DNA from: Heterostelium multicystogenum
Taxonomy: Eukaryota; Evosea; Eumycetozoa; Acytosteliales; Acytosteliaceae
Reading direction: 5' to 3'
Length of the DNA: 48,871 nucleotides
Assembly (NCBI GenBank): GCA_003667245.1
Contig: RCNN01000239.1
Span: forward strand, 1 to 48,871
The translations under genes and the position numbers were made by a program. Within the stretch, counting starts at the first letter, position 1, and each line of letters starts with the position of its first letter. The notes beneath the pieces were generated by a model. The model did no database searches. It saw only the letters and a program-made list of their open reading frames with translations, and was not told the DNA's origin. This document shows positions 20,805 to 29,690 of the stretch, in pieces.

Positions 20805-20895
20805 GGAATGCCGCTCTGGACGCTCTGCGTCCGCTCTTAAAATCGTGACGCAGAGCGTCACCGGATGCATTCCCACGCAGAGCGTGGGAACGATC
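20805..20895. repeat. Truncated family C repeat abutting the family B REPIN
   Basis: GGACGCTCTGCGTCC, GTGACGCAGAGCGTCAC and ATTCCCACGCAGAGCGTGGG match the right two-thirds of the elements at 27678-27801 and 32230-32364. The left outer stem (GATCGTTCCCACGCTC...) is missing; its place is taken by the end of the family B REPIN. Confidence 0.82.
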
Positions 20896-20960
20896 ACACT
20901 CACCATTTTTTTGCCTGAAAGCTGCGCGGCCACAGGCGTCATTCAGGAATGTCATTGGCC

Positions 20961-22774
20961 ATGAGTTCGTCTTTTTCATTGTTTCGCACCTGGAATGTCC
21001 AGCACTTGCCATCGACGCCGGCGGCGTTTGTGCGGCATTTCATCGGACATTTCAAAGGTTGGTACCCTGGCTATCCTGCTGCTGCAGATCGCCGCGGTGG
21101 TGTGTTCGATTCTGACGCCCTGGGGGCTGGGGCAGATCACCCGCACCGTGAGCAACGGGCTGGAAGCGGAGCGTGCCTTTGAAGTGCTGCAATGGCCACT
21201 GACACTGCTAAGCGCGCTACTGGTGTGCCAAGTACTGTTTACCCGTGCATCGGCAGGCTGCCATATCCACGTCTTGCCGTTGCAGCGGCGCACGGTGACG
21301 CATGTGGTGTTCGCCTATCTGCAGCAGCACTCCCATCGTTTTCATCAGCAATGAGTTCGCCGGGGCACTGGCGCATCGGGTGGCGGAAATTACCCTGGGC
21401 GTGAATCAGACCCTGAGCATCTTGTTGTTCGACCTGATCCCGCTGCTGGTGACGCTGAGCCTGGCCACGGCCTTGCTATGGACCGCATCGCCGTTGTTGG
21501 CGTTGTTCATGGCGGGTTGGTCGGTGGCGTTTATCGCTATCTGCTACGTCCTCGCACGCCGCAGTCATCCTCTGGCGCAACAGTATTCGGCAGCGCGCAG
21601 CACCAGCACCGGCAAAGTGGTGGATGCGGTCTCCAACCTGGCCAATATCCGCCTGTTTTGCGCGCCATGCGTTCGAGCACAGTTACCTCGGCACTTTCCT
21701 CGACAAGGAGGTGGCGGCTGCCTACCGATCCCTGGGGTATATGGAGAAAAATTCGCTGGTTCCAGGCTTCCTGTGGCGTAGTGCTTAAGCTCGGCTTGTT
21801 ATTGCTGGCGCTCTACCTGTGGCGCAGCCACCGTATCGACATTGCTGCGTTTTGTCATGTCCACCAGCCTTTCGTTGTTGATCATCAGCGATGTGGAAAA
21901 CCTGTCGCGACGCTTTCTCGAATTCTTCGAAGCCACCGGCAATATCGCCAACGGTGTGCGCACCCTGATCCGCCCCCATGAAGTCATCGACCAACCCGGC
22001 GCCAAGGCGCTGATGGTCAAGCGCGGCGATATCGAGTTTCGCGATGTCGGCTTCAAGCTATGGCGGTGACCGTTCGATTTTCGAACACCTGAATATCGTC
22101 ATCCCCGCCGGCCAGAAAGTCGGCCTGGTGGGTGCTTCGGGCTCCGGCAAGTCGACCCTGCTGAGCTTGCTCCTGCGTCTCTACGACGTGCAGCAAGGGC
22201 CAGGTGCTGGTGGGACGGCAAGGACGTGCGCGAGGTGACCCAGCATTCGCTGCACCAGCAGATCGGCCTGATTCCCCAGGAGCCCGGCCTGTTCCACCGC
22301 AGCATTCGCGAAAACATCCATTACGGCCGCCTGGATGCCTCGATGGACGAGGTCGCCCAGGCGATCCACCGCGCCGGCGCCAGTGAATTTATCGACAGCA
22401 TGGAACACGGCTACGAATCGCTGGTGGGCGAGCGTGGGGTCAAATTGTCCGGCGGCCAGCGCCAGCGCATTGCGATTGCCCGGGTGTTGCTGAAAAACGC
22501 GCCGATCCCTGGTGATGGACGAAGCCACTTCCAGCCTGGACTCGATCACCGAGCGCTTTATCCAGGACAAGCTCGACGAAATCATGGAAGACAAGACCGT
22601 GCTGGTGGTCGCGCATCGGCTGTCCACCGTGGCCCACCTGGACCGGATCCTGGTGTTCGACAATGGCCGGGTGATCGAGGACGGCAGCCACGAACAGTTG
22701 CTGCGCCAGGGCGGGCAATATGCCGGTTGTGGAGTCGCCAGTTCAGCGATGCGCTGGATGAAGCGGTGGTGTGA
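20961..22774 (+). CDS. ABC exporter half-transporter (permease fused to ATPase), heavily frameshifted
   Basis: Membrane exporter of the MsbA/LipA type. An N-terminal membrane domain ([40 protein letters not shown]) is followed by an ATPase domain with [19 protein letters not shown] (near 22133), [37 protein letters not shown] (near 22443) and [17 protein letters not shown]. About eight single-base frame changes break it; both flanks of each still fit the family, so it looks like a normal gene with sequencing errors. Length near 600 residues is normal. The cargo is unknown. It is preceded by REP repeats and is probably a separate transcript. Confidence 0.8.
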
Positions 22775-22809
22775 CCAGGCGGCGTACCGGGTACGCCGCG
22801 CAGTCAGGT

Positions 22810-23901
22810 TCAGATCGAGAGGTGCAGCACCCGGTCATCCTTGGCACCGGCCAGCGGGCGGCGCTTGTTGACCTTCAGCTCACCGAGGTTGATCAGCAAC
22901 GTGCGGGTCACGTTGCGGCTCAGCCCCAGCAACTCGGCGGTGTGCACCTGGTTGTGCTGGCACAGCCGGTAGGCGGCGGTGGAGCAGGCTGCGTTCCACC
23001 TGTTCGTGGAGGTTTTTCTATCTGCTCCTCGAACAGCCGCTGGAAGGCCTGGTCGAGCAGGTCATGGGCGGTGGTGCTGTCTTCCTGGCGTTCGATACGC
23101 AGGTTGGACATGCGCAGGTCATCGGCCTGGATCACGCCGTCGCGGCAGATCAGCAGGGTGTGGTGGATGACGTTTTCCAGCTCGCGGATATTCCCCGGCC
23201 AACTGTAGGTGGCCAGGCGTTGCTCGGCTTCCTTGCTCAAGATGATCTCGCCATAGCCGAGGCGGCGGGTGTAGGTGTCGATGAAGTACTGCACCAGCGG
23301 CAGGATATCGCCGGGGCGATCCCGCAGCGGGCTGAGTTCCAGGTTGACCACGTTCAGGCGGTAGAACAGGTCCTCGCGGAAATGCCCGGCGTTGATGGCT
23401 TTTTCCAGCTGCACGTTGGTCGCCGCCAGCACCCGCAACATTGATCGGAATGCTTTTGCGCGAACCCAGGCGCACTACTTCACGCTCCTGCAATACCCGC
23501 AGCAGCTTGACCTGGATCGACATGGGCAGGTCGCCGATTTCATCGAGGAACAGCGTGCCGCCGTTGGCTTCTTCAAACCAGCCGGCCTTGGCACCGAGGG
23601 CACCGGTGAACGCGCCTTTCTCGTGGCCGAACAGCTCGGCTTCCACCAGTGATTCGGAGAATGCACCGCAATTCACCGCCACGAATGGCTGCTCCTTGCG
23701 GCCACTGAGGTTGTGGATATGCCGTGCGACCAACTCTTTGCCGGTGCCGGTTTCACCGATGATCAGCACGCTGGCTTCGCTCGGCGCGACTTGTTGCACA
23801 TGCTTGAGCAAGGCCTTGGACCTGGGGTCTTCAAACACCTGCGCGGTGGCGCGGATGGAGGTGGCAAGGGCGGGCGAGGGCGGTAGGGTCAGCAGTTGCA
23901 T
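22810..23901 (-). CDS. sfnR: Sigma54-dependent transcriptional activator, SfnR-like (no sensor domain)
   Basis: Enhancer-binding protein that activates RpoN promoters. The AAA+ domain begins within about 40 residues of the start: [15 protein letters not shown] (Walker A), GAFTGA sigma54-contact loop within [33 protein letters not shown] (Walker B), then the arginine-finger region and a C-terminal Fis-type helix-turn-helix. No receiver, PAS or GAF domain precedes the AAA+ part, as in SfnR, the dimethylsulfone regulator of P. putida. The start follows AAAGGGATAACC. Frame changes lie near 23450 and 23010. It lies 22 bases after the DszC-like gene and is probably cotranscribed with it. Being unsensed, its level should control activity; in P. 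putida that level is set by the sulfur regulator CysB. Confidence 0.82.
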
Positions 23902-23923
23902 GGTTATCCCTTTGAATAAAAGA

Positions 23924-25114
23924 TCAGGAATAAAACGTCGGGATGGGCGCGGTACCGTTCAGTGCCCACTCGCCCAGTTTCATGAAGTTTGTAGTCCAGC
24001 GGGTCATGCAGGCTCTGGGTGCGCAAGTTGCGCCAGTGCCTGTCGAGGGCCACCGAGGCGTTGGTCGCCCGTGCGCCGGTGACCTCGAAGACCTTGCTAC
24101 ACAACTCCAGGCCATTGCGGCTGGCGGCGACTTTGGCGGTGGCGATGGCAATCGCCGTTTCGCCGCGTTCCTCGCTGGTCAGGGCCGAGCCCTTGGCCCA
24201 TGCCGCGTCCAGCACCTGGCCTGCGCGCTCCACCAGCAGGCGGGTGCTTTGCAGCGCCACCCAGAAATCGCCGTAGTGGCTGAGGATGTAAGGGTCCTGG
24301 GTGCTGTGGCTGGCGCTGGAACGGAACCACGGCGGGCTTCTTCCAGGGTGTATTGGCGCGCTTCTTCGAACGCGCCTTCGGCGATGCCGAGGAAGATATT
24401 CGCGAAGTGCAGTTGCGCAATCAGCGGGCGCAGGCAGGCGAACGAGTCTCCAGGGGGCCCGGGTCCAGCAACAGGTCGGACTCTTCCACGCGCACGCGCT
24501 TGAAGGTCACGCTGCCGCTGTCCGGTCTGGCGCTGGCCCATGTTGTTTTCCAGTCGTTGTGCAGGATGATCCCGCTGCGGGCGCTGGGAATTCGCCGCGA
24601 TCAGCAACTTGCCGCCGGCGCTTTTCATCGATGGCCCGAGGCGATCAGCATTTCCGAGTCGTTGGCCCCGGAGCAGAAAGTTCTTCTGTCCCGAGAAATC
24701 CCGCCAGCCCCGTGTGGCGCTTGACCACCGTGCGGGTGTCCAGGGGTTCAGGGTGTTGCCCCAGAACCAGTTGTTGCTGGCCGTCAGGCTGAACCAGGTT
24801 TGCATTGTGCGGGCGTGGCGATAACCGGACGGTGGCGAGCATCAGGTGATGAAAGCCGAATACGTGGGCGATGGAGCTGTCGACCCGGGCGAATTCGCGC
24901 ACCACCTCGAAGGTTCCGACCAGTTGGCGTCCAGCCCGCGAATTGCCCGGGGATGCTCAGGGACAACAGGCCGCTGCTGCGCAGTTTGTCGCGTTCGGCC
25001 TTGGGCGTACCGCCGCTGGCGTCGCGGTCGACGGCGGTGCGCGCGAACCTCGGTCGCCAGGTCACGGGCAATCTCCAGTGGCGTCCTGCGGGTGCAGAGT
25101 AAGTTGACCGTCAC
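23924..25114 (-). CDS. DszC/SfnC-like flavin-dependent monooxygenase upstream of sfnR
   Basis: Third oxygenase of the acyl-CoA dehydrogenase fold. Readable blocks: [13 protein letters not shown] at the start, [20 protein letters not shown], and the C-terminal [18 protein letters not shown] followed by DYK and a GEWALNG tail. The GTG at 25114 follows AACGAGG. At least six frame changes break it. Position just upstream of an sfnR-like gene recalls the sfnC-sfnR order of the P. putida sulfone cluster, but no FMN reductase (sfnE) lies upstream here. Probable reduced-flavin oxygenase for an organosulfur compound. Confidence 0.78.
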
Positions 25115-25344
25115 GCGTGAATACCTCGTTGCTTAAGTCGAGAATGCTCGAGCTGATTTGGTTTCAAGGCAATGGATAGAGCAAGACCATACCAAGTAAC
25201 AATAAGCCGATAACTTGCGACTTCTTACGGGGATGCAGGCGCGGACAGTGTCGAATACGCAACTTTTTGTTGGAGGCTGTTGGGATTTGCACAGTTGCGT
25301 CCTGTGCCGCAGGGCGGGGCTTTCGTTATGCTTTATTGCTTGAG

Positions 25345-25357
25345 CATATAAGTGTTT
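25345..25357. promoter_or_regulatory. Candidate enhancer-binding site (13-mer shared with 2168-2180)
   Basis: Exact second copy of CATATAAGTGTTT, about 106 bases upstream of the receptor 2 sigma54 promoter. It lies in the 435-base AT-rich region 25115-25549 between the divergent monooxygenase/sfnR and receptor genes. A partial dyad centred on TGGCCGGCCA occurs at about 25431-25440. Nothing else coding is convincing in that region. Confidence 0.35.
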
Positions 25358-25462
25358 TGGGGTGGTTTTGTATTGTCCGGAATCGAACATTTCACCCAGC
25401 AAAAGTGTTGCACTTGTGGCGATAATAAGAGTGGCCGGCCAGTGTTTATTGAGGCTTGGACG

Positions 25463-25478
25463 TGGCATGAACCCTGCA
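25463..25478 (+). promoter_or_regulatory. Sigma54 (-24/-12) promoter for TonB receptor 2
   Basis: TGGCATGAACCCTGCA has GG-N10-GC with two mismatches to the RpoN consensus, at the same two positions as the operon 1 promoter. The receptor start at 25550 lies 72 bases downstream. Confidence 0.65.
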
Positions 25479-25549
25479 AAGTTGGAAACAGAGCGCGACT
25501 ATACGAATAGATGCTCCAACTAATTCGAGACCCCAGGAGTATTTAATTC

Positions 25550-27669
25550 ATGCGGCAACTGTTTGAACCTCGCGCTCGTCGTTTTGGAGTCACTGGCCAC
25601 CGCGTCCAGCCTTGGCGTGCTGTTGATTGTTGATACACGGGCGCGGCCTTTGCCGCCCAGGCGGACCCGACCCTGGCCACGGTAGTGGTCACCGGTGCCG
25701 AAGCCACCGAAAGCGCAAAAGGCCGAGAAGCAACTGTCCAAGGTGCCCGGCAAAAACCGCAGTGATCGACAACCGCCAAGATCGAACAGGGCCCGCGCGG
25801 CGAACGCCGAGGACGTGCTGGCGTTGCAGCCGGGCGTATTCGCCCAGGCCACCAGCGGCTCGGGCGCGAACAAGATTTCGATCCGCGGTTCGGGCCTCAA
25901 TACCTTCTATCAAGGCTATGTGCTGGGGATCAAATTCCTCTACGACGGCCTGCCGTTGACCGGCCGGGCGGCACCCAGGAAGACATGCTGGACATGGCTT
26001 CCGTGGACCACACCGGGTGCTCTACGGCGGCCAACGCCTTCCGTTATTCGGCCTTGTCCCTGGGCGGGCGCGATCAACTTCGTGAGCAAGACGAGGCCGG
26101 CGCACCGATCCGGGCAACTACGCGCGTTTCGAAGCCGGCAGCTTCGGCTATCGCAAGGAGCAACTGAGCACCGGCGGCGTGGACGGCGACAATGACTATT
26201 ACGTCAGCATCCAGCACAACGAGCGTGACGGTTACCAGGACAACACACCGAACAAGGGGCAGGGGATCGTTGCCAACTTCGGCCACGTGTTCAGCCCGCA
26301 ACTGGAGACGCGCTTCTACATTCGCTACAAGGAAGAAACCCTCAGCCAGGGCAACACCCTGACCAAATACCAGCTCAAGCATGACCCCACGAGCAACCTC
26401 GTGCCCATCGGGGGCGCAAGAAGGACGGCTCGACCCTGCTGGGCAGCACCACCACCTACACCTTCGACGACAAATGCCAAGCTCGAAGTCGGCCTGGGCT
26501 ACAACGATTACCCGCTGGACAACGGCTGGCGCTATTCGCCAACACCACAGGAATGGCGCTCCCAGGACGTCAACCTGACCTTGCGCTACCTGCGCACCGC
26601 CGACACCTTCTTCGGCCTGCGCAGCGACAGCAGCGTGACCTTCAGCAATACGCTGGCGTACCTGGCCGATGTGAAATCCCACAGCAAGGCCACCGGCATC
26701 ACCCAGCAGAAGACCAACTACACCGGCTCCCGGGACACCGTGTTTTCCCTTGGTAACGAACTGCAACTGAATGACCGCACGTGGCTGTCCACCGGCTTGT
26801 CATTGATTGATATCAAGCGCAAGGCGCAGATCGAATACAGCACCGCCACCAACACCAGCGCGTTCCCCAGTGGCGTTGAATACGACGAGACCGACGTCGC
26901 CCGCGCGCATTGGCCTGCGCTATCAGTTGACTCCGGAATTCGAAGTGTTCGGCAACGTCAGCCGCTCGGTGGATCCACCGGTCACCTGGCAGCTGGGCAG
27001 CACCGGCACGCCGTACATCCGTGATGTGCGGCCGCAAAAAGCCAACACCGTGGAGTTCGGCATTCGCGGCGGCCACGGTATTTTTGACGCAGCCTGACGG
27101 TCTACCGCTCGTGGGTGCAGAAAGAACTGCTGTCGGTAGTGGTACGCCAGGCGACGGCTACCCAGGATCAACTGGTGGCCACCTCCAACGGCAGCGCGAC
27201 CATTCACCAGGGCATCGAAGCCGGCTTGAATGCGCAACTGTGGGACGGCGGCAATGGCGACACCGTGACCCTGCGCCAGGCTTACACCTTCAACGACTTC
27301 CACTACCGCAACGATGCGGTGTTCGGCGACAACCAGCTGCCGGGCCTGCCGCGCCAGGTCTACCAGGCCGAGCTGGAATATCGCCAAGGCAGTGGTTTCT
27401 ATGCGCAGCTCAACGCCCGGCGGCGTCCAGTTATTACGTCGACTTTGCCAACTCCCTGAGTGCGCCGTCGTATACGTTGTGGGGGGCCAAGGTGGGCTAC
27501 GAGGCCCCGAGCAAGAAGTGGGAAGTGTTCGTCGATGCACGCAACCTGACCAACAAGCGCTATGCCACGGCCACCAACACCGCGTACGACGCCAAGGGCC
27601 AGGACTCGGCCAACTTCTATGTGGGGGATGCGTTTCAACGTGACCACGGGGGTGGCGTTTCACTTCTGA
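25550..27669 (+). CDS. TonB-dependent outer-membrane receptor 2 (frameshifted)
   Basis: Outer-membrane receptor of about 700 residues. After a signal peptide come TLATVVVTGAE (N-terminal plug region), KISIRGSGLNTFYQGYVLGI, plug text ending near 26080, and a barrel with SPQLETRFYIRYKEET, EFEVFGNVSRSVDPPVTWQL, and a TonB C-terminal region with KWEVFVDARNLTNKRYATAT ending in a VAFHF-type aromatic residue. AGGAG precedes the ATG. About a dozen frame changes break it, more than any other gene here. Strong block similarity to the receptor at 1-1883. Its sigma54 promoter links it to the SfnR-like activator encoded next door. Confidence 0.87.
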
Positions 27670-27677
27670 CCGTGACA

Positions 27678-27801
27678 GATCGTTCCCACGCTCCGCGTGG
27701 GAATGCCGCCTTGGACGCTCTGCGTCCGGCCGTCGATGCGAGAGGTGATGGTGACGCAGAGCGTCACGGTATGCATTCCCACGCGGAGCGTGGGAACGAT
27801 C
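27678..27801. repeat. Family C palindromic repeat (complete)
   Basis: GATCGTTCCCACGCTCCGCG at the left pairs with its complement at 27774-27801; an inner pair of GGACGCTCTGCGTCC and GTGACGCAGAGCGTCAC lies between. Nearly identical to 32230-32364. It sits between the receptor stop and the convergent small gene. Confidence 0.9.
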
Positions 27802-27813
27802 ATTTCGAGGAAC

Positions 27814-28277
27814 CTAGTTCTGCGGCCGCTGTTTGGTCGAGTCCAGCTCGGCCTTTTGCCGGTGCTGATCTCGGTGATCTGCGCCGACTTGGCGATCGCG
27901 AAATCAAAGGTGTCCTGCATCTTGGCGATGGCATCGGTCGCCGTGCCATTGAGCCCACCGTTGGCTGCCCAGTCGAAGTTCCACACCCCGGAAAAGTTAT
28001 CGGCACCGGCCACATCATGGGTTTCGATCGCGGTGAACACGTCGGGATGGCGCTCCATGTACTGGGCCGCAGCGCTCACATCGGCCGGCACCTTGCCCGA
28101 GGCATTGCTGGCCAGTTGCGAAAGCTCTTGCTTGGTGATGGCCGACTTGCCCGTTTGGCGCATGTAATCGGCGATGACCTTGCTCGACTTGGAAATATTC
28201 AACTTGTCGTCGAATACCGACGTCGAGGCTTTTTGAGTGGTCGGTCCGCCACCGGCGGGTGTTACGGTAGTAGACAT
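27814..28277 (-). CDS. HrpK/NolX-like small protein (type III helper-related), orphan
   Basis: About 154 residues. After a Ser/Thr/Gly-rich N-terminus, text such as KSAITKQELSQLASNA, YMERHPDVFTAIETHDVAGA and FSGVWNFDWAANGGL resembles the C-terminal domain of HrpK/HrpF/NolX proteins, which help translocate type III effectors. GGGAG lies before the ATG. One missing A near 27855 breaks the last dozen codons; the stop is then the TAG at 27814-27816. No type III secretion genes lie in this window. The family assignment is from recall of the motif pattern and needs a profile search. Confidence 0.5.
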
Positions 28278-28407
28278 CGGCGCTGCTCCCTCAATGAATT
28301 GGATGACATCGAAGCCGACGTTAGCATGGGCAATTGGCCATTTATCACAGGCTTCACAACAATTCGCAGCGGCCGGAAAATTTCACAGCGTTTCGCACAG
28401 GGAAGGG

Positions 28408-29690
28408 ATGGTGTTCAGGACGAATCAAGGGCAAAGCCGGTTTGCCGGTTTTTTCATCAGCCGCAATTTTTCACTTTTATGGCTGGGCCAGGCGCTCTCG
28501 TCCTTCGGCGAGTATGTGCTGGAGAGCACGATCATCGTCTGGCTGGTGACCGATCTGTTCCGTGACAGCGCCTTTCTACCCAGTGCCGTGGGCCTGGCGG
28601 TGGCGGCCTCGGCGATCCCGCGGGTGCTGGTGGCGCCATTGGCGGGTGCCTGGGTCGACCGCCTGACCCCGCTCTACGTGATGATCAGCGCAGACGCTAT
28701 CCGGGTGATCAACTTCCTGATCTTTATCCTGATCTATTCGCTGTCCGGCCTCGATCAGATGCAAGTGTTCGCCGGCGTGCTGCTGTTGCTGGTGATGAAC
28801 AGCAGCGCCGCGCAGTTCTTCAACCCGTCCCGGCAGGCGGTCATGCAAGTGATCATTCCCGCTGAGCGGCGGGTGGAAGCGTCGGCCAAGACGATGTTTT
28901 CCCTCACGGGCATTTCGGTGCTTTCCGCCTCCGTGGGCCGGCGCTGTTTGTGTGGGTGGGGCCGATCTGGGCGTTGCTGATCAATGTGCTGGCGTTCAGC
29001 TGTTCAGCGCTATGTATCCTGGCCACCCGAGATTTGGGGGCTGCATTGCCCGCAGAGCGCGCCTCATTCTGGCGTGGACTCTTGGCCGGCCTGCGGTTTT
29101 CCTGGGGGCACCCGTCGATTCGAACCCTGCTGACCGGCGTGGCGTTATATGGCTTTTCCCTCGGTATCAACAACGTCGTCCTGTCGTTGTATGCCTTCAA
29201 AACGTTGGGCCTGAGCCCGCGTGAATATGGCCTGGTACTCGCCGCATTCCCCGTCGGCGGGCTGGTGGCGGCCTTTCTCGTTCGGCCGCTGTTGAAGGTC
29301 TTGAGCATTCGACGCGCGTTCACCGTGGCGCTGTTGTGCCTGGGGCTGAGCTACCTGGGCTATGCGTTGCATCCGCCGTTTTACCTGGCCTGGGGGCTGA
29401 TGTTCTGCTGCGGGCTGTGCTTTTCGGTGTTTGCCATGGTGCAGGGGCCTATGCTGCAAGAGGCCGTGCCGGCAGGCTATATGGGCCGAGTCTCCGCGAC
29501 CGTGACGCCGGTGCTGGCCATTGCCTCGCTGACCGGCACCCTGGTGTGTTCCCAGACGCTCAACCTCGTGCAAGGTGTGGATGTGTACGGCGGCTATATC
29601 GTTATCGCGGCGGGCTTGCTGCTGACGGGAGGTGGATTGATGCTGCTCGGTCAGCGTGCCGGCAAACACCAAGTCGCCCGCTCAAAGTGA
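28408..29690 (+). CDS. MFS transporter, macrolide-efflux/enterobactin-exporter type (MFS_3)
   Basis: Inner-membrane exporter with about 12 helices. It opens with NFSLLWLGQALSSFGEYVLE and carries AGAWVDRLTPLYVMISADA (motif A), SSAAQFFNPSRQAVMQVIIP and EAVPAGYMGRVSATVTPVL, all typical of the EntS/MefA branch. One frame change near 28935. Both ATG 28408 and GTG 28411 are possible; GTG has better spacing from GGAAGGG. Its 3' end overlaps the convergent photolyase gene by nine bases. The substrate is unknown. Confidence 0.85.

Noticed and set aside
4981..25114. Fatty-acid acyl-CoA dehydrogenases
   Set aside because: The three genes carry the DRHWRN C-terminal signature of DszC/SfnB-type flavin oxygenases and sit with a sigma54 sulfur-type regulator and no beta-oxidation genes.
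25133..25468. 111-codon minus-strand frame in the divergent promoter region
   Set aside because: It covers the candidate activator site and the sigma54 promoter, has no ribosome site and no family-like sequence; treated as non-coding.
1..27669. Genuine pseudogenes in the receptor and exporter genes
   Set aside because: Breaks are spread over all genes, often in homopolymers and sometimes compensated, with conserved motifs on both sides; sequencing error is simpler.
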